From: Cryptomeria japonica
Lineage: Eukaryota; Streptophyta; Pinopsida; Cupressales; Cupressaceae
Reading direction: 5' to 3'
Length of the DNA stretch: 64,000 nt
Assembly: GCF_030272615.1 (NCBI RefSeq)
Contig: NC_081413.1
Location: forward strand, 722,513,649-722,577,648
The notes below the pieces were generated by a model. It was not told the DNA's origin, did not search any database, and worked only from the letters and a program-made list of their open reading frames with translations. Shown here piece after piece: positions 22,873-35,287 of this stretch. Position numbers and translations under genes: made by a program. The first letter of the stretch is position 1. Every line of letters begins with the position of its first letter.

Positions 22873-23908
22873 TGCAATACCCTAGAAATGGTCATCTAAA
22901 CCATAGGCCCCTAGTCTCGACAACATCACCAAGGTCCTAACCAAAGTCAATTAAAATTAATCTTGAGCACACAATTAATTTCTTAAATCGTCAATGTCAC
23001 ATGGCAAGTTAATCACTCAACATTAATTAAATATTTATTTAATTAATTGATCATTCCAAGTAAATCATTTTTAAACAATTATCCTATTTATTTTATTAAA
23101 TATCCTAGTATATTTAATTAAATAAATCAATTTGCCATTAAATCATCAATAAAGGAATTAATTGGGAAAAAAAATTAAAATTTGAAAAAAAGAAATCAAA
23201 GGGAGATAATCTTGAAAATCAAATGAAAAATTGAAGAAAAATCTCAGGAAATCAATTAAAAACAATTAAAATCAAAATTGAATGAAATAGAGAATAAATT
23301 AGTTTTTTCTGATTTTATCTTAATTTTAGTTCAATTTCCTTTAAAACTGAGAAAAGCAGCCAATCACATCAGTTCACCTGGATTGTGCTTCCTCTTGGAA
23401 AATCTTGACCACTCATCATCATTCAATCTCACTCATTGGTTTCTTTCTGAATTTTCTATAAATTTAGGCTCTCATCTCTCATTCAAGGATCCTGGAGAAT
23501 ATATTGTTATTATGTTGTTTTTCTCTAGGTTCATTGAGATTTGTGCATTGAGATATTACATATTAGTTATTGCATCCTTATTAAATCATCTAGCTTAATA
23601 TTACTTAAATCATGTTAGATTAATCATGCATATCTAGCTTAAATCTTGCATTCATCTAGCTTAATCTTGCATCCACTTTGCTCAAATTCATGCTCATATA
23701 GATTAAATCCTCCGTTTAAGTGTCGTCTAGTCACTAGTGTTGCCTATAAAATCTAAGAGCAAGACTAAACTCACATCTACTAGAAGGAAATAGGTCATTT
23801 TGTGATGGTTTATTGTTCATTGATTATCGATTTACTAACCATGCATCTAATGATTTATTGAAGTGTTGTGTATTTCAGATACAGATATAGGTCCACTTTT
23901 CATACACA
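22873..23908 (+). repeat. Element A 3' LTR
   Basis: It starts TGCAATACCCTAG and ends ...TTTTCATACACA, followed by the duplication ATTTT at 23909-23913. It aligns with the 5' LTR over its full length. Confidence 0.9.
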
Positions 23909-24242
23909 ATTTTCACCTGCGGCCGCACGGTTTCTTTCTTTTGGAGGGTTTTATACCATCAAATACGTGCACATGGTTTTGAAGACATAAGCCATCCACA
24001 AATGCAAGGCAACCAATAGGTATGAAACTCATTTTTTTTCATCCATTTTATATATTTGATAAATTCTATTTCAAATTTAAATATGAATTCATTATTTTTT
24101 ATTAATATTTTTTTATTTTTTGTTATAAATTTAAGTCAGATTTTGAAAATACTACCCCCAGCAAGACACGCCTCTTGAGAAATTAGGGAAAAACCCACAG
24201 GAGAACCCACAGCCAGACCCTCAAGATACAAACCCTCCATCT

Positions 24243-25832
24243 TGATGGGATGGGGTTTGGGATAGACTAGCCCAGTCTATGCTCTTGGATCCTTTCCTTG
24301 GATCTCCTGGTGTTCTCCTCACACCCTAGGGTCTCTAGGACTTCCTTTGCCTAAGGAATCCCCTGACCTTGCCCAATCCACCCACCAATGAGTTGCTATG
24401 CTACTCCTAAGGTCTCACCTACTCATGAGACTCAAAATCCCTTACTATGGCTAATAAGAGCTAAGGTTTGTTTCACACTTTCCAAGGTCTTAGCAAGGTT
24501 GCATCAGGTCATAAACCATGTTTTACATCCCTCCATGTGCCCCCAAGAAGTTGCTACCTTCATCCTTTCTACCAATTTCACTGTTTTGTGTTTTTGCTTA
24601 CAAAACAGGGCTACAAGGATTAGGACCAATTAGGCCTCCTACCCGGTCCTTTAGGGATTTCTCTCACAAACGATGCATACACAACCCTAACTCCCAAAAT
24701 GGACTGCCATTCAATTGGCAAGGGCTCAAGGATTTTCTCGATTTTGGGCCTCCAGATGGCCGTACAGTGCCTAGGGTGAATTTTGGGGTTTTTCAAGGGT
24801 TTTGTGAGGGTTTTGTAGTCTACCTGGGTCACAGTGAAGGTTTTGTGTGTTATCCACCTTGTTTGGATTGGTGGGGGCTCCTCCTTCACACAAATGATGC
24901 TTCTAACACTCCTCTACACCTCCTCCAAAGGATATACTCTCCTCTGTCCAACCTTTCTCTCCAAGACCTCTGCAATTTCAACCTCTCCTAATCGGGCACT
25001 GTCCAGTCTCGCCTAGGAGTAGGTCTTTGTTTGGCCTTCCTACATATTCAAGGGCCCTGCTTGTTTTGTAGTATGGTACAAGGTCTGAACTCTCATTCCC
25101 CATGGTTTCATGGTGGTTCCACAATGGGGAATGGAGTTAAGACTTCATTTACACAATCCTGTCCAAAATTGGATAGTAAGAAGACAGTTTTCAACCTATT
25201 TACAAACTTATTCAATCTGCAAGTAAAAACCTAAACTAATTGCTTGAAATGAAAGTATTTACACCATGACAAACATTCCACATAGATTCAGACATTTTTC
25301 AATCCATTAACTTGCTTGTTTTCTTCATTCAAACTGACTGGTAACAGTTTCACAGTCTCAGTCTGATCTTTTTGCTAGGGCCATACAAAGTCTGACATCC
25401 AACCCATGAATTTAGGGTTTGCAAGTACTTATACTACCTTTTCCTTAGTTTGTGTGCCCAAACTATGGTTTTCCATGCTAACCTAAAGAACTTGACATCA
25501 TGGTGGAAAATTTGCTTGACAACTTTTAAAAGTTGTCATGCAACTTTTGAGCAACTTTCCCAATGTTGCTCTTTATGACTCCTAGACCCACAATGGGCCA
25601 ACCTAAGGACACCACCATGTTATAAAGGACCCCTAAACACTTCAAGGACACACATACCCTCCATTATCAAGAAAATCACAATCTTGACTCATGACCCCTA
25701 AGACCTCCTCTAGGACCCTACCTAGGACCTATGAGCACATGGCTCATTATTTTATGTACAATGGCTTCTAAAGAAGCATAACACCAACAAGACAAAGAAA
25801 GAGAAAGAGTCTAGAAGGGTGCTCCTACACCA
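24243..25832 (-). repeat. Element B 3' LTR (left copy)
   Basis: On the plus strand it starts TGATGGGATGGGGTTTGGG and ends GGGTGCTCCTACACCA. The minus-strand LTR therefore starts TGGTGTAGGAGCACCC, a terminus also seen with small changes at 60454 and 45040. Confidence 0.92.
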
Positions 25833-25846
25833 TACTCCCCCTCTGC
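25833..25846 (-). other. Element B polypurine tract
   Basis: The minus strand reads GCAGAGGGGGAGTA directly before the 3' LTR start TGGTGTAGG. Confidence 0.75.
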
Positions 25847-25852
25847 ACACAA

Positions 25853-27705
25853 CTAAGAAATAGAAGAAGAGATGAGAGCCGGGTCTATTCCAAGTGCCTT
25901 AAACCTGCTCTCCTCCACCCATGTAGCTTCAAATACTGGTTGATCTGCCCATTTCACTAAGTGCTCCATGTAGACCTGATGTCCAGTTGACTTCTTCACC
26001 CTTGATTCCAAGATCTCCTCTGCTTTAGGCTTCTTCACCTGTGGTAAGACATTAACATCAAGGTCGTGCAGTACCTTGGCTTGGTTCTCAATCTGCCCTT
26101 CTATCTCACCCTTATACATGATCAGGTCAGCTACATTAAAGACTGGTGACATAGCTAAATCCGAAGGGAGGTCAACTTTGTAGGAATTCTTACCATATTG
26201 CGACATGATTCTACAAGGTCCTACCCTTATCATCTGCAGTTTGGTACGCTTACCTCCTTGCATCCTAGCTTTGCTCAAACGGACCATCACATAGTCACCC
26301 ACCTTGAACTGAACTTCTCTTCTTTTCTCATCCACTTTGGCTTTCAATTTTTGAGTGGATTCAAGGATGGCCTTCTTAACTTTCTTCTGAACTTCCTTGA
26401 TGGTTTGAGTGAAGTCTTCTGCTTGCCCACTCTTCATTTCCAAACTACCAAGGTCTCTCACCTCACATACTCCTCTTGGATGTCTGCCATAGACAACCTC
26501 AAAAGGATTCTACCAGTGGTTCTATTCACACTGTCATTATATGCATACTCTACTTGAGAAATGATTAGGTCCCATGTTTGGCCATACTCCTTAGTTAAAC
26601 ACCTCAACAAGTTACCTAACACCCTATTTATGACTTCAGTTTGACCATCTGTTTGTGGATGGTAAGTTGAGCTAAATGACAAGTCGGTTCCTAGTCTCCT
26701 CCATAATGTCTGCCAAAAATGACCCATGAACTTGTTGTCCCTATCTAAAACAATGCTTAAAGGGAGTCCATGAATCCTAACAATCTCCTTGAAGAAGAGA
26801 TGTGCAACATAGCTTGCATCATGTGTAGTCTTACATGGGATAAAATGACTCATTTTGGAAAATCTATCTACTACCACATAGATGTTGTCCATATCTATTT
26901 TTGTCTTGGGAAGTCCTACTACAAAGTCCATGCTTATACATTCCAAAGGTCTGTTAGGAACCGGTAATGGTTGATATAAACCAGCATTGCTTGATCCACC
27001 TTTGGCTCTTTGGCATACACCACACTGTTCTACATATCTTTTCACATCCCTTGGCAACTTTGGCCAATAGTAGTACCTCTGTACTAAATCTACGGTCTTA
27101 TTAATCCCAAAGTGTCCACTCAAATTGCCATTTTGTTTCTCTTGGATGAGGTTTTCCCTCATGGATCCCCTAGGTACACACAACTGGTTACCCTTGAACA
27201 AGAGACCATTTTGGAGAGTGTAATCTGCATACTCACCATGGAAATGGTTCTCAAACTCTTTGCAAACCTTGTAAGTTGTTGAAAAGTCTTTATCTCCTTC
27301 ATAAAGGTCTTTGAAACCTTCTATTCCTATGCTCTGCAACTGTAACTCTTGAACTATCAACAACTTCCTGCTCAATGCATCTGCCACCTTGTTAAGCTGC
27401 CCCTTCTTATGCTTGATGGTGAAGGTGAAGGATTGGAGGTATTCCATCCATTTCAGATGCCTATTGCTTAGCTTCTCTTGAGTGTTTATGTAACTCAATG
27501 CCTGATTGTCTGTGAACAATACAAATTCTTTTGGAAGTAGGTAATGCCTCCATTTTTTAAGAGACTGCACTAATGCATACAACTCTAGGTCATAGGTTGA
27601 GTACTTCTTCTTTGCTTCATTAATCTTCTCACTGAAAAATGCCATAGGTCTTCCCTCTTGACTCAACACACCACCTACTGCAACTCCACTTGCATCACAC
27701 TCCAA
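25853..27705 (-). pseudogene. Element B RNase H, integrase and chromodomain
   Basis: The ORF from 27705 begins in RNase H (MECDASGVAVGGVLSQEG, FTDNQALSYI, KVADALSRK). The integrase zinc part follows (HFGINKTVDLVQRYYYWP, CGVCQRAKG). The core keeps DDE: SMDFVVGLPKT, VLDRDNKFMGHF and TDGQTEVINR. Near 26505 a one-base loss breaks the frame: the expected NPFEVVYGRHPRG becomes ILLRLSMADI. The reading resumes in the ORF from 26461 with the GPY/F-type part and the chromodomain AEEILESRVKK...HLVKWADQPVFEATW (about residues 150-190 of that piece), ending at 25853. Chromodomains steer integration toward particular chromatin marks. Catalytic residues are intact but the frameshift disables the protein. 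Confidence 0.88.
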
Positions 27706-27759
27706 AGTGAATAGCTTATCAAACGTAGGTAGGAGAAGGATAGGTTTTGTGGCTACTTC

Positions 27760-28539
27760 CTATTTCAACAATTGAAATTCTTTGTCTGCCTGCTCAGTCC
27801 ATTCAAACTTAGTTTTCAGACCTCCTTTTATGGTGTCAAGGACTGGTGCACATATGCCACTGAAATTCCTCACAAATTTCCTATAGAATTGAGCTAATCC
27901 ATGGAAACTTCTTACCTTAGTCCCTGTTTTAGGTACATGCCAATTCAAAATTGCCTCCACTTTGCTTGGATCCATCTTCAAGGTTCCTTTGGACACCACA
28001 AATCCTAAGTAAACCAACTCTTGCTTCAAGAAGTCATAATTCTCTAGGTTGATGGATAGTTTCTCCTCATGCAACCTTTCTAAAACTAACCTCAAATGCT
28101 CAAGGTGTTCTTCCTTGGTTCTACTATAGATGAGAATGTCATCTAGGTACACTACCACAAATCTACCTGTGAAGTCTTTCAACACCTCGTTCATCAACCT
28201 CATGAAGGTGCTTGGAGGATTAGTAAGCCCAAATGGCATCACAAGCCATTCATGCAATCCATCTATGGTTTTAAAAGCAGTCTTCCACTCATCACCCTCC
28301 TTAATTCTTATCTGGTGATAACCACTTTTAAGGTCTAGCTTGGTAAAATACATAGCCCCTCCTAAAAAGTCCATTAGATCATCTATCCTAGGAATAGGAA
28401 ACCTATACCTTATAGTAATCCTATTGATTGCTCTTGATTCAATGCATAGTCTCCACTTACCTCCTTTTTTTTATGCTAGCACTACTGAGACCACACATGG
28501 GCTGATGCTCTTCTTAATCAGTCCTTGTTCCAATAACTC
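27760..28539 (-). pseudogene. pol: Element B reverse transcriptase (stops before the core)
   Basis: The minus strand from about 28540 reads ELLEQGLIKKSISPCVVSVV, then a stop (TAA, just before [16 protein letters not shown]), then [20 protein letters not shown]. The 28374-27760 ORF holds [40 protein letters not shown], the active site [11 protein letters not shown] and the thumb [20 protein letters not shown]. The catalytic YLDD is intact. Two stop codons, one at the protease-RT link and one in block 1, prevent a full-length product. Confidence 0.87.
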
Positions 28540-30489
28540 CTACACTTGCCTTGCTACTTCCTTATTCTGATCAGGTGTGAGCTTATATGCAGCCTTGTTA
28601 GGTAAGGATGCACTAGGAACAAATTCTATTTGATGACTTATGGACCTTCTTGGTGGGAGTGTTGTAGGTGCTCCATCACTCACTATATCCTTATACTCTT
28701 GCAACATGTGCTTCACCTCCTTGGGTACTTCTGCCTGCAACTTGTCTACTTTCTCTTTTGGTTTCACAAAGATGGCACACTTCACTATCTCCTCCTCATG
28801 TAGAAAACTCAAGAATTCTTTACCAGTAGCCATTAAAACACTAGGTGTTTTTGAAGTGCCCTCTTCATCCTCTGTCAAAGACTGAATCTTGAAGGTCTTG
28901 CTATCCTTCTTAAAGGATATGGAGTTCTCTTCTCCATCATAGATCATCTTCCTGTCAAATTGCCAGGGTCTTCCTAGCAATAAGTGGCATGCATCCATAG
29001 GCAACACATCACAAAGGATCTTGTCCTTGTATCCTCCAATAGAAAACTCTACCCAAGTCTGCTCATTGACTAGCACACTCTGTCCTTTGTTCAACCAAGT
29101 CACTTTGTAAGGATTGGTGTGGGGTATTCTTGTGAGTTTCAACTTCCTAACTGCCTCTTCTGAGATGATGTTGTCAGTTGAGCCTGTATCAACTATCACC
29201 TTACACACTTTACCAAGAACTTTGCATCTCACCCTAAACAATGCTCTCCTATGTTTGGGTTCCTCCTTAACCGGCTGTCTGATTAGAATCCTATTGAACA
29301 TCAGATTCTCACCAACTTCTGATTCAATCTGGTCCACATCCGGTGTCTTGCTGCTTGAAGAGTCTTCTTGTGCATAAGCAACCCTCTTTCCATTGTTTGA
29401 TGATGTAGGTTTGTCAGGGCATCTATATGTCAGGTGTCCCAATTGTCCACAATTGTAACACTTCATAGTTGCAAAATAGGAGTTACCTCTGCCGGTACCT
29501 CTGCCCCTATTTGGACCACCTTGTGCACCTCTTCCTCTGGAATGTCCTCCTCTGAGATTGGTTTCACTACCATGCTCAGTCAACTTGGCTTCTCCTTGGT
29601 TCCTTGGCTCATTTGCTTTGCTTCGGTAACCACCTCGGTGATTCATTTGGTCTCTACCTCTGCCTCTACCCCTGTTATTGGAGTCTCCTTTCCTTTTGTT
29701 CCTCTACTCTACCTTGACAGCAAGCTGATGACATTTCTGAATAGTAGTAGGAGTCCATAAGCTTATCTCCTCCTGAATGTTCCACTTTAGGTCGTTTAGA
29801 TACCTAGCCACCTTGATAGATTAATCTTCTTGGACCTTTGATCTAAGACAAATTTTTTGAAACTCTTCGGTGTAGGAGGTTACCTCAAGATCTTTTTGCT
29901 TCAATCCTTGTCTCTTCTTATGAAGTTGGATTTCATAATCCTCTGGTAAGTAGTTCTCCTTAATCTTACTCACCATAGCTTTCCAATTTGCAATTGGTAG
30001 CTTTCCCATGCTAACCCTTTCTTCTTGCAGGTACTTCCACCATGTCAAAGCTTCTCCCCTTAATCTTGATTTGGCAACTTTAACCTTCTGAGCCTCTATC
30101 ACTCCTTCACACTCAAAGTGGTTTTCCATGCCCTCAATCCATTCCATAATAGTGTCTATGTCCATTCTTCCACTGAAATGTGGCAATCCTTCAAAAGCTT
30201 TGGTGTTCAAAGCCTTGATAGCTTTCACAAAAGGTTCTTCATTGAACAAGGGATCTGGTTCAGGAATTATGTCATCTATGTCTATAGTTCTCTTGCCTTT
30301 ATTCTTGGTGTCTTCATCCCAAGGTTCATGTGTTCTCTGATCCACGACTTCCTACATTTTATCCCTTATCTCACTCATTGCTGCTTCAAGGACCCTATTC
30401 TTCTCCTTTTTCTCTTCTACTTCTCTATCCAGCTCTGCATTAGTAACCATTCTTCTCTCCCCTACTGATTCACCAGTATATAGAGACAT
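28540..30489 (-). pseudogene. gag: Element B gag and protease
   Basis: The likely gag start is the Met at 30489, 26 bases after the primer site. Retrotrans_gag features are FSGRMDIDTIMEWIEGMENH, GEALTWWKYLQEE and YTEEFQKICLRSK. Stops lie near 30352 and 29821. The stretch 29646-28540 carries an RG-rich region, the zinc knuckle CYNCGQLGHLTYRC (about residue 62), and the protease with VIVDTGSTDNIIS and the HLLLGRPWQFDRK flap segment. The C-terminal part (TLPPRRSISHQIEF) is the usual link to RT. One more stop ends the piece at 28540. Confidence 0.85.
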
Positions 30490-30514
30490 AAACAGTCCAA
30501 CAAGTCTTTCACTT

Positions 30515-30526
30515 GCTCTGATACCA
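30515..30526 (-). other. Element B primer-binding site (initiator tRNA-Met)
   Basis: The minus strand reads TGGTATCAGAGC three bases after the 5' LTR end. This is the standard complement of the plant initiator tRNA-Met 3' end. Confidence 0.92.
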
Positions 30527-30529
30527 ATC

Positions 30530-32126
30530 TGATGGGATGGGGTTTGGGATAAGCTAGCCCAGTCTATGCTCTTGGATCCTTTCCTTGGATCTCCTGGTTT
30601 TCTCCTCACACCCTAGGGTCTCTAGGACTTCCTTTGCCTAAGGAATCCCCTGACCTTGCCCAATCCACCCACCAATGAGTTGCTATGCTGCTCCTAAGGT
30701 CTCACCTACTCATGAGACTCAAAATCCCTTACTATGGCTAATAAGGGCTAAGGTTTGTTTCACACTTTCCAAGGTCTTAGCAAGGTTTCATCAGGTCTTA
30801 AACCATGTTTTACATCCCTCCATGTGCCCCCAAGAAGTTTCTACCTTCATCCTTTCTACCGATTTCACTATTTTGTGTTTTTGCTTACAAAACAAGGCTA
30901 CAAGGATTAGGACCAATTAGGCCTCCTACTCGGTCCTTTAGGGATTTCTTTCACAAATTATGCATACACAACCCTAACTCCCTAAATGGACTACCATTCA
31001 ATTGGCAAGGGCTCAATGATTTTATAGGTTTTGGGCATTTAGATGGTCGTACATTGCCTAGGGTGAATTTTGGGGTTTTTCAAGGGTTTTGTGAGGGTTT
31101 TGTAGTCTGCTTGGGTCACAGTGAAGGTTTTGTGTGTTAGCCACCTTGTTTGGATTGGGAGGCTCCTCCTTCACACCAATGATTCTTCTAACACTCCTCT
31201 TCACCTCCTCCAAAGGATATACTCTCCTCCGTCCAACCTTTCTCTCCAAGACCTCTGCAATTTCAACCTCTCCTAACCGGGCACTGTCCAGTCTCACCTA
31301 GGAGTAGGTCTTTGTTTGGCCTTCCTGCATATTGAAGGGCCCTGCTTGTTTTGAAATATGGTACAAGGTTTTCACTCTCATTCCCTATGGTTTCATGGTG
31401 GTTCCACAACAGGGAATGAAGTTAAGACTTCATTTACACAATCTTTTCCAAAACTGGACAATAAGAAGACAATTTTCAAACTATTTATAAACTTATTCAA
31501 TCTGCAAGTAAAAACCTAAACTAATTTCTTGAAATGAAAGTATTTACACCATGATAAACATTCCACATAGATTTAGATGTTTTTCAATCCATTAACTTGG
31601 TTGTTTTCTTCATTCAAACTGACTGGTAACAGTTTCACAGTCTCAGTCTAATCTTTTTGCTAGGGTTGTACAAAGTCTGACATCCAACCCATGAATTTAG
31701 GGTTTTCAAGTACTTATACTACCTTTGCCTCGATCTGTGTGCCCAAACTAGGGTTTTCCATGCTAACCTAAAGAACTTGACATCATGGTGGAAAAGTTGC
31801 TTGACAACTTTTAAAAGTTGTCATGCAACTTTTGCAACTTTTGAGCAACTTTCCCAATGTTGCTCTTTATGACTCCTAGACCCACAATGGGCCACCCTAA
31901 GGACACCACCATGTTATAAAGGACCCCTAAACACTTCAAGGACACACATACCCTCCATTATCAAGAAAATCACAATCTTGACTCATGACCCCTAAGACCT
32001 CCTCTAGGACCCTACCTAGGACCTATGAGCACATGGCTCATTATTTTATGTACAATGGCTTCTAAAGAAGCATAACACCAGCAAGACAAAGAAAGAGAAA
32101 GAGTTTGGAAGGGTGCTCCTGCACCA
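30530..32126 (-). repeat. Element B 5' LTR (right copy)
   Basis: On the plus strand it starts TGATGGGATGGGGTTTGGG and ends GGGTGCTCCTGCACCA, followed by the duplication CATCT. It differs from the left copy by scattered substitutions and a short CAACTTTTG duplication near 31827. Confidence 0.92.
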
Positions 32127-32131
32127 CATCT

Positions 32132-33065
32132 CCTCCAATAGACCATTCACAAGCTACACAAGAGAATTTGATAAATAAATTAACACAAAACACTGCCAAA
32201 ATAACTAAATTTGTGAATAGATTGAAGGAATCCGAGAATGAGCATCATGGATCCCTTGCTACAACCCTAGAACCAATGAAGTTTCCAAATAAGTTACAAA
32301 ATGGGGAAGCTATAGGGATCGATGTCGTGCTTTTTATGCTAGTGGGTTGTCCTATAATGAAGTGAAAAAAAAAGAGTAAAGCACAAATATGTGCTCTTTT
32401 TAATGATCCCAAAACCATTGAGACGTTATCTCTTAACTCAAAGAGGTTTCCTATATAGTGGTGTAACCATTTGGAAATGAAAAATGCTTTTTGGAATAGG
32501 TGGTGGATGGTCTTTTCCAAGCACCTTGATAATTTTGAGGTTCCATTATATTTTTTGAGGAAAATATATTTGCGATTTTATCCTCAATCAGAGGCCGAAC
32601 TATTTTGATATGAGAGAGTTCCAGGGTAGAGGTGGAGACTCTGCCCAAGATAAACCTGGAGCCCAAAGGGTACTAAAACCCCAAAATCGCATCCCTCTAG
32701 CAGCGAAACCTATGGTCCATGTCATGGTCCCAATAGCCCTAAAAGAGTCTATGGAGGTACAAACTCTTCACGCGGTCACTACATTGATTGATGTCATCAT
32801 TTAGCATGGCACATAGTTATCACACCCTCTTGGCCCAAATGATGATGCAATAGTTGAACCATCTGGCCTTGGTAAGCCCATTCAATGTGTGTTTCCCAGT
32901 TGTTCAGGTATATGCTCTAGGATAGATACCAAGGCCAGTGCAGATGGTTCAACGTCCTATTTCTGTACATGTTGTGAGGGTAGATGTCAGGCTAGCACTG
33001 CAAAGGATGTCGTGCTGACTAATGATTTGGTGGATATGGTGTTTGGTGGTCAGACGCAGACATAG
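32132..33065 (+). pseudogene. Gene X, Cys-rich part (exon after element B)
   Basis: The frame enters from 24140-24242 (PQQDTPLEKLGKNPQENPQP...), crosses the element B site as NPPS|PPIDHSQATQENL, and runs to a stop near 32365. A later open part from about 32825 to 33065 encodes PLGPNDDAIVEPSGLGKPIQ and then a Cys cluster. The first half of the cluster is C-x4-C-x3-C (CVFPSCSGIC). Seventeen residues later comes C-x-C-C-x3-C (CTCCEGRC). The exon ends ...QTQT and TAG right at a GT donor (33066), where CAG would be expected. The Cys spacing suggests a metal-binding fold, but I cannot match a family. The part between 32366 and 32825 has stops and may include lost introns. Confidence 0.45.
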
Positions 33066-33179
33066 GTGTGTTGATTTGAATTCATAACATTTTATTTATC
33101 AATCACTTAAAACTTGTAAATGTAAATAAATTTTCATTTATAGATCGATTTAAATTGATACAAACAATATGCATTCCAG

Positions 33180-33439
33180 GATGCAATAGCTAGTGTTAAT
33201 ACACCATCTCATACTCCTCCCACTATTGTTGTCAGTGCAGCTTCAACGCTTGAGGTAAAAAAATTGTAACATGTTAAAATAGAATAGTACCTTGAATTAA
33301 AAATATTTTTTTATAAGATATACTAACTCTCTTTAATGTATATTTATTTTACATTTTATAGGTGTTGTTTGGGGATCAAATTTCCCATATTGATAATGTC
33401 ATGCTTTCGGCCATTGATTTTGGCATAGAAAGCTATGTG
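33180..33439 (+). pseudogene. Gene X, two small phase-0 exons
   Basis: Exon 33180-33254 (75 nt) lies between TTCCAG and GTAAAA and encodes DAIASVNTPSHTPPTIVV and seven more residues. Exon 33362-33439 (78 nt) lies between TTTTATAG and GTATCA and encodes VLFGDQISHIDNVMLSAIDF and six more residues. Both are phase 0 and free of stops. The intron that begins at 33440 received element D. Confidence 0.55.
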
Positions 33440-33537
33440 GTATCACATTTTGCACACCTCTTATTTATGTATTTTTTTGAATATGAAAGTAATCTAAATT
33501 TAGATTTGTTAAATTATATTTAATATTATCTACTGAT

Positions 33538-33658
33538 TGTTGGAGTTGAGAAAATACAAGCCCAAATGATCACTGCAAGTTGAAAAACCTGTTACAAGGA
33601 GAAGCAAGGAAGCAAATCACTTGGGCTCTTGTGATGTTGTATTTTCTCAACTCCAACA
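33538..33658 (+). repeat. Element D fold-back 5' LTR
   Basis: The first 22 bases (TGTTGGAGTTGAGAAAATAC...) are the exact reverse complement of the last 22 bases of the element, so the element has terminal inverted repeats. The inverted part matches the 3' LTR back to the GCAAATCA word. It lacks about ten bases (CACCACAGGA region) and joins the forward part at the shared word ATCA. Confidence 0.85.
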
Positions 33659-33694
33659 TGCTATCAAAAAAAATAAAAAAATAAAAATCAAAAG

Positions 33695-34100
33695 GCCTTG
33701 CTTCCGGCCCCCACCGACAGCTCTCTTCGGCCCCCATCGGCCCTGCTCCCTCTGGCAGCTACCTGCAGCCCTTTCACCTGCCGCTGTCACTCCCAGCCTC
33801 GCCGCCATGCTCAACCCCCAGCCCCCCGCCACTACTGGCCCCACCGCTCGCCACCACTGCCTGGCCCAGCCCTGCCACTGTCAGCCTCCCTACAGCCCCC
33901 CCCCGCCGCCGACCTCATTACGACCCACCATCACCGACCTCCCTGTGGGCCCTACTGAAAAACTGCAGTCCCCGTCGAAAAGAGCCGCCCGACCACTGCT
34001 ACAACCCCTGGCCACCGGAGCTCTACCCGGCTGCCACTCGTGTGCCGCTCACTGGCCACCTCTGCCCGTTCAGCCACCATACCTCCCCTTTCTCTTGTTT
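33695..34100 (+). other. GC-rich block inside element D
   Basis: A C-rich run of about 400 bases contrasts sharply with the AT-rich surroundings. It opens a 160-codon plus-strand frame full of Pro, Ala and Pro-Pro. The composition, and the lack of a domain, suggest a non-coding LTR-retrotransposon leader rather than a gene. Confidence 0.5.
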
Positions 34101-35287
34101 TGAAGGGGGGTTTGGTTTTTTGGTCATATCTTGGGCATACGGAGTCTTTTTTTTAAAAAACGAATAGGCATCGGAAAGCTGGTTCCAAGCCGGACCTCTT
34201 CATGTTGGTAATTTTTTTCAATTTTGTTGTTTGACTGTGTTTTTTTCCAGTCAAAGTGAGGTCTCTTTTTTGCACTCCAGGGGATGTAGAATGAGCATCT
34301 GAACTTTGTTTTTCATAAAATTTATATTTTTGGAAAGTGTGTGCTATGTACTTTCCAACCATATGAGTTTTATTTCCAGATTATTCTCCATGCATATTTT
34401 ATTCAGTTTTTTTCTTTTCAGCACTCTGGTGGATATCTTGGTTGTTTCAGGTCCTGGGATCTCTTTTCTGGGTAGGATGTCTCTATTTTGGTTCTCGTTT
34501 CTATTTTTAGTCTTCTTATAATTGTAGCGTGTATTTATGCAAATGCACTGAGATAAAGTGCCATCATGCATTGTTTACTTGGAATCTTGCACTTCTTGTG
34601 CCTTGTTGTACATGCACTACTTATAAAGTGCCATGAGGGGGTTGATGTTTTCCTATTGTTTGCCATCTTCCTTTGTCCAGTGAGTGTTCCTTCCATGACA
34701 TTCACCTCATGATGTGTGTCAAGTGAGTGTTCCTTCCATGACACCATGTACTTGTCTCAGTACCTTTGATGTTCCTGGTTCTTCGTCATGCAGTTCTTCT
34801 TGGCTGTCATTTTCAGTGTTCTTGTCCCTCTCTGTCTTCAACATTATGGGGAGGTTTGTCCTGTTAGTTCTAATGCTTCCGTGGTTCAATTGATCAACTC
34901 TTCAGGCTTTAGTGTTTTCGTGCCATCTGTATCTTTCAATTTCAGTTGTTTGCCTTGTTTGCCTTCTGATTCGAGTAGTGCCATTTGAGGGGACTCATAC
35001 AGATTACAGTCTTCTCTACCTGGTCATGTTCTCTTTCAGTGGAGGTTCTTCAGATCAACAGTTATTCTTCGACAGTGTTTGGAGGTTCTTCATGCTTCAG
35101 TGGTGTTCTTTTCCATCTCTTTTTGGAGTAGAGTTTTGTTCCCACGTGGTTTTCTCTATTTCTCTAGTTCATAGAGATTTCATTGTATTTGGGTACCTGA
35201 TCAGGCCTTGTTGTCGGGACCCATCTTTCTTGCTTTCAGTAGTTGTTGTAGGTTTTAGCTTCTCCCTAAGTCTAGCTTAAGGGGGGG
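34101..35287 (+). other. Element D interior, non-coding
   Basis: T-rich sequence with no retroelement protein motifs. The phrase AGTGAGTGTTCCTTCCATGACA occurs twice, near 34679 and 34722. The region ends with the polypurine tract TTAAGGGGGGG. Confidence 0.55.

Larger units (their letters stand above)
5779..23908 (+). mobile_element. Element A: Ty3/gypsy LTR retrotransposon, Tat lineage, about 18.1 kb
   Basis: Both LTRs are present and the element is flanked by the exact 5-bp duplication ATTTT (5774-5778 and 23909-23913). The order is LTR, primer-binding site, long leader, gag, protease with G-patch, RT, RNase H, a second archaeal-type RNase H, integrase, long 3' region with an antisense gene, polypurine tract, LTR. 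The second RNase H placed between RNase H and integrase is the mark of the Tat/Ogre group. All ORFs are interrupted by stops or shifts, so this copy cannot move by itself. A solo LTR of family C later inserted in its 3' region. The two LTRs look closely alike with few indels, so the insertion is not very ancient. Confidence 0.93.
24243..32126 (-). mobile_element. Element B: Ty3/gypsy chromovirus, about 7.9 kb
   Basis: This complete minus-strand element has two LTRs of about 1.6 kb and the exact duplication CATCT (24238-24242 and 32127-32131). On the minus strand the order is 5' LTR, initiator-Met primer site, gag with zinc knuckle, protease, RT, RNase H, integrase with a C-terminal chromodomain, polypurine tract, 3' LTR. 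The chromodomain and the order place it among chromoviruses. I could not fix the sub-lineage. Stops in gag, before and within RT, and a frameshift in the integrase break it. It interrupts an exon of gene X, and that exon reads through once B and one CATCT are removed. Confidence 0.93.

Noticed and set aside
5757..23925. The word CTGCGGCC on both sides of element A considered as part of a longer target duplication
   Set aside because: It is not adjacent to the LTR ends. The true TSD is ATTTT, and the two words are simply neighbours in the undisturbed exon.
26198..29760. Several plus-strand frames of 60-120 codons
   Set aside because: All are shadows of the minus-strand gag-pol of element B.
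32852..32954. Imperfect inverted repeat (GTTGAACCATCTG...GCCTTGG and its complement) that could fold as a microRNA-like hairpin
   Set aside because: Both arms lie inside the open Cys-rich block of gene X, the right arm has four extra bases, and nothing else suggests a small-RNA precursor.
33621..34103. 160-codon Pro/Ala-rich plus-strand frame
   Set aside because: It lies in the GC-rich leader of element D, starts inside the 5' LTR, has no domain, and its openness follows from the C-rich composition.
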